From assembly GCA_000012145.1 (NCBI GenBank), contig CP000053.1, positions 1,178,001 to 1,242,000 on the forward strand: DNA of 64,000 bases, written 5' to 3'. Of the stretch, positions 53,392 to 62,141 are shown in pieces. This DNA is from Rickettsia felis URRWXCal2. Lineage in GTDB: Bacteria; Pseudomonadota; Alphaproteobacteria; Rickettsiales; Rickettsiaceae. Every line of letters begins with the position of its first letter. The stretch's first letter is position 1. The position numbers were made by a program, and so were the translations under genes. Below the pieces are notes generated by a model. That model was not told the origin of the DNA, did no database searches, and was given only the letters and a program-made list of their open reading frames with translations.

Positions 53392-54372
53392 CTACTCTTC
53401 CGGATTCACAATTCCTAAAGGCTCAATAGTATCATCTTTCGCACCGTTAGCTAATAGATAATCTATAATTTCTTCATTATTTTCTTGATTAACAGCAATA
53501 TCAAGTGCTGTTTTCCCATTTATAGGACTTTTAGCGTTAATATCTACTAAATAAAATCTTTGATCGCACTCAAATCTTTATTTTGTACAGCTTGAAAAAA
53601 GCGACGCATTCCCATTGCCATAACTTGCGGAAATACTTCATCCACTGTAATACTAGGCGCTACTTTCATTAACAAGTTTAAAGCATTATTATTTCCTGCT
53701 TCTATAATATCAACAAGTGCCAATCTTGGGTTAGCACCGTTAGCTAATAAATACTTTATAACTTCTTCATTATTTTCTTGATTAATAGCAAAATTAAGCG
53801 GCGTTGTATTATACAAAAAAGTTTCTTTAGCATTAATATCTACTAAATCTACTAATTTTTTTCAATTAAGCTTTTTATTGTAGATAAATCTCCTTTTTTT
53901 ATAGCTGCAAAAAGTCTATGTGTTGCTAGTTGTTTAGATTCATGTACTTCTTGCGGCACGCTATCATATCAGGTGCTATTTTTATTAGTTGATTTATACC
54001 GTCTATATTTGCTGATTTTTTAAAATCATCAAATGCCAATTTTGGATCAGCACCGTTAGCTAATAAATACTTTATAACTTCTTCACTATTTCCTTGAGCA
54101 ATAGCAATACCAAGGGCTGTTGTCGGTCTTGTTAGAATTAGACCTTGAGGCACAAGATTTTTAACATTGATATCTATCTCCCCTTTTTCAACAAAGGTTT
54201 TGATCATATCTAACTCTCGCTTTTCTACAGCTCCAAAAAAGCTAATTACTGCAAACTTCTTCGTTAATGCTTGTGTTTCCACCATCATTGAACCGAGAGG
54301 TGAATTAGGGTTGAATCCCTCTCCGGCAGCAATTAATTTGTATAATTTTTCAATTTGTTTAGGATCGTTCAT
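53392..54372 (-). pseudogene. Ankyrin-repeat protein gene, decayed by several frameshifts
   Basis: It reads from the ATG at 54372 (ribosome site AGAGGT) through ANK-like repeats to a stop at 53392-53394, but needs at least three frame changes: near 53950, near 53865 and near 53550. Repeat units are clear in all pieces: ALGIAIAQGNSEEVIKYLL, PLNFAINQENNEEVIKYLL and ALDIAVNQENNEEIIDYLL, each followed by ANGA. The reconstructed product would be about 325 residues. Ankyrin proteins of Rickettsia are often secreted effectors; this copy is broken. The repeats are very alike, so recombination between them is possible. Confidence 0.8.
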
Positions 54373-54519
54373 TATAATACCTCTTTTAATTTTTAAATGC
54401 AAAAGTAGGTATAAATTACTTTGGTAGACAAAGCAATAAGAATTTCAATTAAAATTAAGGCGTTACCTAACTCGTTTGACGTCATTCCCGCAAGGCATTG
54501 CCAGCGTGGATACCCGAAT

Positions 54520-54801
54520 CGTCATTGCAAGGAGCGAAGAGCGTTGTTGCATGGCTCGTATTATGTCATTCCTGCGAAAGCAGGAATCCAAAAAAAAGTA
54601 TAAATACAGCAAATTTTTGAAATTAAAAGCTCGATTTATCTCGCTTTATTATGGATTCCTGCTTTCGCAGGAATGACACCGAGCGTGTTTTTCGAGCCAT
54701 GCAACAACGCCGGAACGAAGCATTGTTGCAATCTCAGGAATTTTATAATACTTCATGAGATTGCGGACGTACAAAACTTACAGTTTTTCCTCGCAATGAC
54801 G
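54520..54801. repeat. Type A element with nested insertions
   Basis: The outer arms CGTCATTGCAAGG (54520) and CCTCGCAATGACG (ending 54801) are those of type A. Inside lies an inverted pair GCGTTGTTGCATGGCTCG (54541-54558) and CGAGCCATGCAACAACGC (54693-54710). Inside that lies a full type B element (54565-54677). The nesting shows three layers. Confidence 0.8.
54565..54677. repeat. Palindromic element, type B, nested copy
   Basis: The 113-bp element starts GTCATTCCTGCGAAAGCAGG and ends CCTGCTTTCGCAGGAATGAC. The core (GCAAATTTTTGAAATTAAAA, then GCTCGATTTATCTCGC) is almost identical to 62019-62132, but the terminal hairpins differ between the two copies and match within each copy. Confidence 0.85.
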
Positions 54802-54806
54802 ATTTT

Positions 54807-56597
54807 TTAATACACCCTCTTGGCCGGTGGAATTGCACTTATCTCATCGGTTAAAGTGGTTAGCGTTACAGGTTTATAATCAATAACTATTTTACCTGCT
54901 TCATCGATAGAGCTAAGAGTATGCTTCATCCAATCTCCATCATTACGATCAGGATAATCTTCCCTAGCATGAGCACCTCTGCTTTCTTTTCTTGCAGCTG
55001 CCGAATATACTGTCACCAAGGCCTGATCAAGTAGATTATCTAGCTCTAAAGCCTCCACTAAATCACTATTCCAAATTAAAGATTTATCGTTAATTTTTAT
55101 ATCTTTATAGCCGTTTCTTATTTCGCTAATCATTCCTGCTCCTTCATCTAGTACTTCTTGAGTTCTAAATACCGAAGCGTGGCTTTGCATAGTTCTTTGC
55201 ATTTTAAGCCTTAAATCTGCAACTAAAATATTACCGTTAGCGTGACGGACTTTATCAAATCTATTTATAATTTTTTCAAGACTTGCCTCTTTTATAGGCT
55301 TATGGGGACTCGCTGGACTAATAAGCTCAGCTGCTTTTAAAGCACTACTTCTACCGAATACTACTAAATCAAGTAAAGAGTTTGAACCTAATCGATTAGC
55401 ACCGTGTACCGATACGCAAGCCGCTTCACCAATTGCCATAAGACCTTTTACTACGCTATTATGATTAGTGCCGTCTTTAATAATTACTTGACCGTGGTAA
55501 TTAGTCGGTATCCCGCCCATATTATAATGAACTGTAGGAAGTACCGGTATCGGCTCTTTAGTGACATCAACACCGGCAAAAATTTTAGCCGTCTCAGAGA
55601 TACCGGGCAAACGGCTGTGTAAAATTTCAGGCGATAAATGATTTAAATGCAGAAATACGTGATCTTTATGCTCGCCGACTCCTCGCCCTTCACGAATCTC
55701 GATAGTCATCGCTCTTGAAACTACGTCTCTTGAAGCTAAATCCTTTGCGGCTGGAGCGTAACGCTCCATAAAACGCTCTCCGTTTGCATTAACGAGATAT
55801 CCACCTTCACCTCTTGCTCCCTCGGTAATGAGACAACCGGCAGAATATATACCGGTCGGGTGGAACTGTACAAACTCCATATCTTGCAGCGGCAAACCTG
55901 CTCTAATCGCCATACCGCCCCCGTCACCCGTACAAGTATGAGCAGACGTTGCTGAAAAATAAGCACGCCCGTATCCGCCCGTTGCAAGCACTACATTATG
56001 AGCTCTAAAACAATGCAGAGTACCATCGTCTAAATTCCACACAACTACGCCTCTACATTCACCATCTTCCATCAATAAATCAATAGCAAAATACTCAACG
56101 AAAAACTGTACTTTATGCTTTAGTGACTGCTGATATAACGTATGAAGTATGGCATGCCCCGTGCGATCTGCCGCAGCACATGTACGCTGAGCCGCTTTTC
56201 CTTTACCGTACTCCGTAGTCATTCCTCCAAAAGGACGTTGATAAATCTTTCCCTCTTCGGTTCTTGAGAAAGGTACGCCGTAATGCTCTAGCTCTAAAAT
56301 CGCATCAGGAGCGTTCTTGCACATATACTCGATAGCATCCTGATCACCTAACCAATCAGAGCCTTTAACAGTATCATACATATGCCAACGCCAATCATCT
56401 TCGCCCATATTCCCAAGTGCTGCACTGATTCCGCCTTGTGCAGCCACAGTATGACTACGAGTCGGAAATAGCTTAGTTATACAGGCGGTATTTAGCCCTT
56501 CTTTAGCCATACCGAATGCAGAACGAAGACCTGCTCCGCCTGCACCTACAACTACTACGTCAAATTTATGATGAATGATATTATATGCTTTAGTCAT
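54807..56597 (-). CDS. sdhA: Succinate dehydrogenase flavoprotein subunit
   Basis: A 596-residue complex II subunit that oxidises succinate to fumarate. The dinucleotide fold [15 protein letters not shown] starts at residue 15. The covalent FAD site is His49 in [11 protein letters not shown]. The HPTG motif and the active-site Arg region ([17 protein letters not shown]) are intact. It follows sdhC and sdhD on the minus strand, but a palindromic element and a 45-residue open frame stand between. sdhB is not in this window after sdhA. Confidence 0.97.
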   Translation of the reverse strand: MTKAYNIIHHKFDVVVVGAGGAGLRSAFGMAKEGLNTACITKLFPTRSHTVAAQGGISAALGNMGEDDWRWHMYDTVKGSDWLGDQDAIEYMCKNAPDAILELEHYGVPFSRTEEGKIYQRPFGGMTTEYGKGKAAQRTCAAADRTGHAILHTLYQQSLKHKVQFFVEYFAIDLLMEDGECRGVVVWNLDDGTLHCFRAHNVVLATGGYGRAYFSATSAHTCTGDGGGMAIRAGLPLQDMEFVQFHPTGIYSAGCLITEGARGEGGYLVNANGERFMERYAPAAKDLASRDVVSRAMTIEIREGRGVGEHKDHVFLHLNHLSPEILHSRLPGISETAKIFAGVDVTKEPIPVLPTVHYNMGGIPTNYHGQVIIKDGTNHNSVVKGLMAIGEAACVSVHGANRLGSNSLLDLVVFGRSSALKAAELISPASPHKPIKEASLEKIINRFDKVRHANGNILVADLRLKMQRTMQSHASVFRTQEVLDEGAGMISEIRNGYKDIKINDKSLIWNSDLVEALELDNLLDQALVTVYSAAARKESRGAHAREDYPDRNDGDWMKHTLSSIDEAGKIVIDYKPVTLTTLTDEISAIPPAKRVY

Positions 56598-56639
56598 TAA
56601 ATTAATTTTTTATCTTGTATTTTGAAATGTTTGTGTCAA

Positions 56640-56737
56640 CGTCATTGCGAGCGAACGAAGAGAGCGTGGCAATCTCATGAAACAGTACGAAATTCCTGAG
56701 ATTGCTGCGTCGAGGCTTCGCCTCTCCTCGCAATGAC
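56640..56737. repeat. Dispersed palindromic element, type A, in the sdhD-sdhA spacer
   Basis: A 98-bp copy with AGCGAACGAAGAGAGCGTGG on the left and CGTCGAGGCTTCGCC on the right. It lies inside the sdh transcription unit. Confidence 0.85.
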
Positions 56738-56750
56738 TACTTACGAAAAC

Positions 56751-56888
56751 TTACTCATCATCAATCAAATCTAAAATTGATTTTTCGCTAAATATATTAT
56801 TCTCTGCTTGATATATTCCTACACCTACAGCATTACGTAACAATCTTAGCTTTATATTTTCAGCTTCTTCAAATTTATCTAGTAACAT
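56751..56888 (-). CDS. 45-residue open frame directly after sdhD, antitoxin-like
   Basis: The ATG at 56888 follows the sdhD stop with no gap (TGA-ATG). The frame runs 45 residues: MLLDKFEEAENIKLRLLRN, then AVGVGIYQAENNIFSEKS and a final acidic helix. The pattern KLRLLRNAV.VGI.QAE...FSEKS resembles the C-terminal part of ParD-type antitoxins, in which a helix binds the toxin. There is no ribbon-helix-helix DNA-binding N-terminus, so it may be a fragment. AGGGGA stands just upstream of the ATG. No toxin gene is adjacent. Confidence 0.4.
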   Translation of the reverse strand: MLLDKFEEAENIKLRLLRNAVGVGIYQAENNIFSEKSILDLIDDE

Positions 56889-57251
56889 TCATCCCCTATA
56901 AAACATCGCTACTACAAAAGCTGCAATAGTCACAATACAAAATAATTGTACTATTACAATCAATGTATTACGTAATTTGTGACAACTTACATAATCCTCA
57001 ATCACTACACGCATACCAAGCATTGCATGATACAACGAAATAGCCACCGTAATTAACAAGGCTACTACGTTAAAAGGCTTTTTAAGCTCCCACATAATAA
57101 TATTTATGTCATTATTTTTGTTAGTTAGCGTAAAATATATTAACCATATAGAACATAAAGCTAATATAATCCCCGTTACTCTTTGCAATAACCAATGATG
57201 AGAACCGCTATTTTTTGCTTTTACAATTTCTGCTTTAAAATCATATACCAT
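56889..57251 (-). CDS. sdhD: Succinate dehydrogenase membrane anchor subunit
   Basis: A 120-residue small anchor subunit of complex II with three membrane segments (about residues 25-42, 55-75 and 92-115). The motif SGSHHWLLQRVTGIILA near the N-terminus contains the conserved quinone-site Arg/Ser region, and HAMLGMRVVIEDYV holds the heme-ligand-type His. Its start overlaps the end of the upstream nucleotidyltransferase-HEPN gene by 11 bases, so its translation is now coupled to that gene rather than to sdhC. Confidence 0.9.
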   Translation of the reverse strand: MVYDFKAEIVKAKNSGSHHWLLQRVTGIILALCSIWLIYFTLTNKNNDINIIMWELKKPFNVVALLITVAISLYHAMLGMRVVIEDYVSCHKLRNTLIVIVQLFCIVTIAAFVVAMFYRG

Positions 57252-58116
57252 TAATTTTCTCTAAACATATTTTTTCTGTTATTTGTTTTAGCTTTTCAAT
57301 TCTATCAATCAAATATAAAAGCTGTTCTTTGGTAATTTTATAATTTTTATTATATCTTGCATCAACATATGCTTTTTGAAGCAACTCAAAACATTCTTTT
57401 TGCTCCGGCGTTGCTATAGGAAATACTTGCAATAACTCACTATTGTAGTTTTCTGCTTTGCCCCCTAATTTTTTTATATCATGCAACTTTGGCTTATAAC
57501 GAGAAAAAACTAATAAAATTGTACTATAAAAACTTTCCGTGGCTTGGTGAAGCATAAAAGCTGCTAATGCATATTTTTGTTTTTCGAGGAAGTTATATGC
57601 TCCATCTAAAAAACCATATCCTCTTTCATACCATTGCTCATAATCTTCTTTAGCAATTTCTTTTACCTCGCTCCAAGGTAACTCTTTAGCTTCTCTTAAA
57701 ACAAACTCGCTGCTATCATATAAAAGAATTCCTTCTTTCTTAATATCAGTGAAAAAATAACGCCCTTTCTCTAACTGCCTATTTACCTCGTCTATTGATT
57801 CAAGAATTATGGATATCTCTGAATCATATGGAATAATCTGATTTTTTATTATGCCCGTCTTTTCTAATCTTTTATATATATTATCTTCTAATCTTAAAGC
57901 AGCATGTCCTTTATATTTACCTTTTTTTAGAATTATCAAAATATCAGTATCGCTATGATAACCGTTAGGTAAATCACGTACCCAATCACCTCTAGCAAAC
58001 GAACCATACAAGATAATCATGGCAATTTTATCTTGTGCAATATCTAAAATTTGCTGCACTATAAAATTAAGCCTTGCTTCAATCTTTAAAGAACGTTCAG
58101 GTAAAGTGGTTTTCAT
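57241..58116 (-). CDS. Nucleotidyltransferase-HEPN fusion protein inserted in the sdh operon
   Basis: A 291-residue protein. The N-terminal half is a minimal nucleotidyltransferase: YGSFARGDW (G38-S39) and then SDTDILIIL (D56, D58), the metal-binding GS...DxD signature. The C-terminal half (about residues 155-285) is HEPN-like, with LEKQKYALAAFMLHQATESFY and the late motif DARYNKNYKI. The HEPN RNase motif Rx4-6H is not complete there (R254 without the His), so RNase activity is doubtful. MNT and HEPN proteins form toxin-antitoxin pairs; fused forms exist in Rickettsia and Bacteroidetes. It lies between sdhC and sdhD, 17 bases after sdhC and overlapping sdhD. Confidence 0.85.
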   Translation of the reverse strand: MKTTLPERSLKIEARLNFIVQQILDIAQDKIAMIILYGSFARGDWVRDLPNGYHSDTDILIILKKGKYKGHAALRLEDNIYKRLEKTGIIKNQIIPYDSEISIILESIDEVNRQLEKGRYFFTDIKKEGILLYDSSEFVLREAKELPWSEVKEIAKEDYEQWYERGYGFLDGAYNFLEKQKYALAAFMLHQATESFYSTILLVFSRYKPKLHDIKKLGGKAENYNSELLQVFPIATPEQKECFELLQKAYVDARYNKNYKITKEQLLYLIDRIEKLKQITEKICLEKINGI

Positions 58117-58133
58117 TATTCTTATTTATACTT

Positions 58134-58508
58134 TTATACCCATAGTAACATAGTTAATAATATAGAACATACAACTACACACCAACCGGTGATATTAACT
58201 GCTTTTATAGAAAAGCCGTAACCGATATCCCAAAATAAATGCCTGATGCCGTTGCATAAATGATAAAACCAAGCGTAGCTTACTGCTACTAAGCATATTT
58301 TTATAATGCAGCAATTAGCAAATTGTAAATAATTATTGTCATATTTGCTAAGAATCAACCACCACGCCAAAATCGATACTGCAAAAAATAGAGCTACGCC
58401 GGTCATACGATGCAAAATCGATAAAGTAGAACTAATTTGCAGCTTATATATGCTTAAATGCGGCGAAGTCGGACGCTTATTATAAATTTCTTGTTTGGTT
58501 TTAGTCAT
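58134..58508 (-). CDS. sdhC: Succinate dehydrogenase cytochrome b556 subunit
   Basis: A 124-residue large anchor subunit of complex II. The family signature RPTSPHLSIYKLQ is near residue 12, SILHRMTGVALF follows with the quinone-site residues, and the heme-ligand motif HLCNGIRHLFWD is at about residues 82-93. Three membrane segments are visible. First gene of the sdhC-(MNT-HEPN)-sdhD-sdhA run. Confidence 0.93.
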   Translation of the reverse strand: MTKTKQEIYNKRPTSPHLSIYKLQISSTLSILHRMTGVALFFAVSILAWWLILSKYDNNYLQFANCCIIKICLVAVSYAWFYHLCNGIRHLFWDIGYGFSIKAVNITGWCVVVCSILLTMLLWV

Positions 58509-58535
58509 AATATTAATAATAAAAAACTTATATCA

Positions 58536-58626
58536 CGTCATTGCGAGGAAAAACTGTAAGTTTTGACGAAGCAATCTCGTGCCAAAATCCTGAGATTGCC
58601 ACGTCGCTTCGCTCCTCGCAATGACG
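58536..58626. repeat. Dispersed palindromic element, type A
   Basis: A 91-bp copy with GAAAAACTGTAAGTTTTGACG on the left and GCCACGTCGCTTCGC on the right. An extra right-arm piece (GGCTGCTCGCAATGACG) follows to about 58665, the relic of a second copy. Confidence 0.85.
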
Positions 58627-58684
58627 GTTTTGGTATCTACGCAACAATGGCTGCTCGCAATGACGATTCGGGTATCCACAACCT

Positions 58685-59412
58685 CTATCTCTGCAACCAA
58701 TGCCCTTCTGCGGGTGATAAGTCATCCGCTACTGCTCTCCTATCATCAAAGACGAAACATTCACCTTGCCATAAATTATTTTTATTTTGTGTATCTTCTA
58801 AATATTGCAATATACCGCCTTTTAGATGATATACCTCTTCATAACCTATACTTTTAAGTAAGCTAGTGGATTTTTCACACCTGATACCGCCTGTACAGAC
58901 CATAGCAATTTTCTTACCTTTGAGCAATTCTTGATTCTGCTGAACCCAAGCGGGAAACTGTTTAAATGTTCTGGTATTAGGATTAATTGCCGATTTAAAT
59001 GTACCGACCTCTACTTCATAATCATTACGAGTATCTATTACTATAACATTTTGTTTGGTGATAAATTCGTCCCAATCTTTCGGCTCTATATATTCACCTT
59101 TAAATAAATCAACATTCATCGCTACAATCTCTTTCTTAAGTCTGACTTTCAGCTTATGAAAAGGATGAACATCACTATAATTTATTTTAACGTTAACATC
59201 TTTGGGGCCGGTTAGTTTTATCAATTCTTCAAGTACAAGATTTACATTTTCGTATGAACCTGAAAAAGAACCGTTAAAACCTTCGTTAGCTAATAAAATA
59301 GTACCTCTAACATATTTTTTTTACCGATAAGCAAAAGTTTCGGTATCAAATTCGCCGGTTCTTCTATATTAACAAAACTGTATGCACTTAAAATTGCTAT
59401 TTTTTCATTCAT
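58685..59412 (-). pseudogene. trhO: tRNA uridine(34) hydroxylase, broken by a one-base change in an A tract
   Basis: TrhO (rhodanese-like, UPF0176) hydroxylates U34 of some tRNAs. The first part starts at 59412 ([20 protein letters not shown]) and runs into an (A)8 tract at 59322-59315, after which it meets a stop. With nine A it would continue as [20 protein letters not shown] into the intact 179-residue part that begins near 59224. That part holds the active-site [11 protein letters not shown]. The restored product would have about 242 residues, close to family length. Either the gene is dead or slippage on the A tract restores some product; a sequencing error is also possible. Confidence 0.8.
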
Positions 59413-59453
59413 AAATTATTTAGGTATTATTATTGTATGGCTTGACTTTTTAA

Positions 59454-59544
59454 CGTCATTGCGAAGCCACAACGTGGCTGAAGCAATCTCAGGACTTTTT
59501 TACTAGATTGCTTCGTCAATACTTCGTATTTCCTCGCAATGACG
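59454..59544. repeat. Dispersed palindromic element, type A
   Basis: A 91-bp copy with the left inner variant AAGCCACAACGTGGCTGAAG, which is itself a small hairpin. It lies between degP and trhO on the minus strand. Confidence 0.8.
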
Positions 59545-59552
59545 ACAGGACT

Positions 59553-61094
59553 CTACACCACCGATAACGGCACAAATACACTTGTATCGCCCCTTTCAAT
59601 CAAAAGCAAAATATTTTGCTTATCTGATTTTTTAGCACTTTCATATAATTCTTCTAGCTTATTTATATCATCTATGCTTTCCTGATTAATATTGGTTATC
59701 AGATCGCCAATTTTGAAACTGCTTTCTTCTTCATCAATATTGGTTATAACTATTCCAGCTTTATCGCTCGGAATATTATATTGTTGTCTTAATTCTTCAG
59801 TCAAATTACTAAAAGTAATATTATTTTTAGTAATAGATAAATTACTTTCTTCTTTGTTTGTTATTTCTTCTTTATTGGTCTCTTCTGTAGAATCTTTGGT
59901 AACTTCTTCATTATCTGAAGTAATTTTAATAGGTAATTCAAGCTCTTTTTTATCGCGAAGTATTTTTACTTTTACTTCCTGATCAATAGGAGCATCTGCA
60001 ATAATTACACGCAATTTTTTAGTATTTTTAACCGGTATATCTGCAAACTCTATTATTATATCACCTGTTTTAATTCCTGCTTTATCACCTGGACCGTCTT
60101 CTTGTACTTTAGCTACTAACACCCCCCTAGTATCTTTAAGCCCTAACCCTTCAGAAATTTCCTCGGTTAAATCTTGTATTGTTACTCCAAGGCGTCCTCT
60201 ACTTACTTTTCCATCTTTCTTAAGACGTTCGATTATGGGCTTTGCAGTATTTGACGGTATTGCAAAACCAATACCTATATTAGTACCGAGCGGTGAAAAA
60301 ATTGCCGTATTTACGCCTATTACTTTTTGATCCAAATTAAACATAGGACCACCGGAATTACCGTTATTAATTGCAGCATCCGTTTGAATAAAATTATCGA
60401 CTATATTATCCGTATCTATATCAATATCCCGCCCTTTAGAGGAAATAATACCGCTTGTCACCGTACCGCCTAGATTACCAAATGGATTACCGATTGCAAT
60501 AACCCAGTCTCCTACTCTTGCATCATTTGAATCTCCAAACTCAACAAACGGTAACGGTTCCTCACTATCTATTTTTAAGAGAGCTAAATCGGTTTTAGTA
60601 TCGCTACCTATTAATTTAGCCGATAATTCGGTATTATCTGCAAGTTTTATATTAATTTTATCAACATTTGCAATTACATGATAGTTTGTCACTATTAAAC
60701 CGTTAGGCTCAATAATAAACCCTGAACCAAGCGGAACGCTTTTAGGAGTTTGATCGATTTCTTCCAAATTCAGCGGTATATTTAGCTTTTCTAAAAAATC
60801 ATTAATGAAGTCTAAAGGCTTTTTTTCTTGCAGCGGATCTTTCTCAGCATTTTCCGACTTACTATTAACATATTCTATTGTTGAAATATTAACAACTGCA
60901 GGAATTAACGGCTCAACTATATCAGCAAAGCTATAACGGGCAGCTTCACTTACTTTTAAAGGAGCAGAATTTATTGCCGTAAATTCATTCTCTTCTTGCT
61001 CCGCTACTTTTAAAGATTTACTATTTTCTTTTGCTAGAACAATGTTACTTGATATTAAAACTATTAAAATAAGAACTATTTTCAGGTTCATCAT
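59553..61094 (-). CDS. degP: Periplasmic serine protease/chaperone of the DegP/HtrA family
   Basis: A 513-residue exported protein. A signal peptide covers about residues 1-21. The trypsin-like domain has the triad H139 (VTNYHV), D169 (KTDLALLKI) and S247 (NNGNSGGP). Two PDZ domains follow, about residues 300-385 and 425-505, with a Glu/Thr/Asn-rich linker between them. It degrades misfolded envelope proteins and supports outer-membrane protein assembly. It starts one base after the hflC stop, so hflK-hflC-degP is one operon, a common alphaproteobacterial order. Confidence 0.93.
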   Translation of the reverse strand: MMNLKIVLILIVLISSNIVLAKENSKSLKVAEQEENEFTAINSAPLKVSEAARYSFADIVEPLIPAVVNISTIEYVNSKSENAEKDPLQEKKPLDFINDFLEKLNIPLNLEEIDQTPKSVPLGSGFIIEPNGLIVTNYHVIANVDKINIKLADNTELSAKLIGSDTKTDLALLKIDSEEPLPFVEFGDSNDARVGDWVIAIGNPFGNLGGTVTSGIISSKGRDIDIDTDNIVDNFIQTDAAINNGNSGGPMFNLDQKVIGVNTAIFSPLGTNIGIGFAIPSNTAKPIIERLKKDGKVSRGRLGVTIQDLTEEISEGLGLKDTRGVLVAKVQEDGPGDKAGIKTGDIIIEFADIPVKNTKKLRVIIADAPIDQEVKVKILRDKKELELPIKITSDNEEVTKDSTEETNKEEITNKEESNLSITKNNITFSNLTEELRQQYNIPSDKAGIVITNIDEEESSFKIGDLITNINQESIDDINKLEELYESAKKSDKQNILLLIERGDTSVFVPLSVV

Positions 61095-61095
61095 A

Positions 61096-61956
61096 CTACT
61101 TAGTTAGATTTAGGTATTTTAAAACTTCCGCATCCGGTGAAATCACAAAATTAGTATCTTCTTTCTTTAAAGAATTTTTATATACTAAAAGTGATCTATA
61201 AAATTTATAAAATTCCGGATCGACGGAATAAGCGGAATTATATATTTTTGCCGCTTTTTCATCGCCGTCACCTTTAATAATTTGTGCATCTCTATAAGCT
61301 TTAGCAAGTATTATTTTACTTTCTTTATCTGCTTTTGAACGAATACGCACGCTTTCTTCCTGTCCTTCCGCTCTAATTTGGGTCGCTTCTTTTTCACGTG
61401 CCGTTTGCATACGGCGATAAATAGCGGCACTATTTTCTTTCGGTAAATCTGCTCTTAAAATTCTAACATCTACAACATCAATTCCAAAGCTTTTAGCTTC
61501 TCCGTCTACTTGATTTAAGATATTTAGCATTACATTACTACGCTCTTGACTTAAAAGACTACTTAGCGAAATTTTACCTATCACTTTACGCATTGACGAT
61601 TCAAGATTACGAGTCAACCTAATTTTCACACCTTGATAATCATGTACCGTTTTATAAAACATTACGGGATTATTAATTTGGAACTTGGCATAAGCATCAA
61701 CAATAACTCGTTTACCGTCAGCAGCCGTTAATTCTTTTGCCTCAACCTCAACATCTAAAAGACGTTTATCAAAAAATTCAACGTTTTGAATAAACGGGAT
61801 TTTAATATTTAGCCCTGGATTTTCTATAGTTCTAACTGCTTCACCAAACTGGAATACTACAGCAGATTGGCGTTGGTCTACTGAAAATAAGGAGCTAAAA
61901 ATCAGTATCAGCCCAAAAACAATTGTAAAAATTATATAATAAATCTTTTGTTGCAT
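61096..61956 (-). CDS. hflC: FtsH modulator HflC
   Basis: A 286-residue SPFH/prohibitin-domain membrane protein with one N-terminal membrane segment (about residues 4-24). The pattern VDQRQSAVVFQFGEAVRTIENPG follows. The C-terminal coiled part with the Ala/Glu-rich helix (RRMQTAREKEATQIRAEGQE) is typical. With HflK it forms a large periplasmic cage around the FtsH protease. degP follows after one base. The spacer to hflK is 185 bp, expanded by a type B element. Confidence 0.95.
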   Translation of the reverse strand: MQQKIYYIIFTIVFGLILIFSSLFSVDQRQSAVVFQFGEAVRTIENPGLNIKIPFIQNVEFFDKRLLDVEVEAKELTAADGKRVIVDAYAKFQINNPVMFYKTVHDYQGVKIRLTRNLESSMRKVIGKISLSSLLSQERSNVMLNILNQVDGEAKSFGIDVVDVRILRADLPKENSAAIYRRMQTAREKEATQIRAEGQEESVRIRSKADKESKIILAKAYRDAQIIKGDGDEKAAKIYNSAYSVDPEFYKFYRSLLVYKNSLKKEDTNFVISPDAEVLKYLNLTK

Positions 61957-62018
61957 TTAATTTAATATTCCTTGTTGTTTAAATGTCATTTGCGTATAGC
62001 TTGAAAAACACGCTCGAT

Positions 62019-62132
62019 GTCATTCCCGCGTAGGCGGGAATCCAGAAAAAAAATATAAATACGGCAAATTTTTGAAATTAAAAGCTCGATTTATCTCGCT
62101 TTACACTGGATTCCCGCCTATGCGGGAATGAC
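62019..62132. repeat. Palindromic element, type B, in the hflK-hflC spacer
   Basis: The 114-bp element starts GTCATTCCCGCGTAGGCGGG and ends CCCGCCTATGCGGGAATGAC. The core is nearly identical to the nested copy at 54565-54677, while the hairpin stem bases differ (CCCGC/GCGGG here, CCTGC/GCAGG there). Confidence 0.85.
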
Positions 62133-62141
62133 ATAGCACCC

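Noticed and set aside
54421..54676. Two overlapping short frames next to the ankyrin gene
   Set aside because: Both translate nested palindromic elements; the sequence SFLRKQESKK comes from the type B hairpin.
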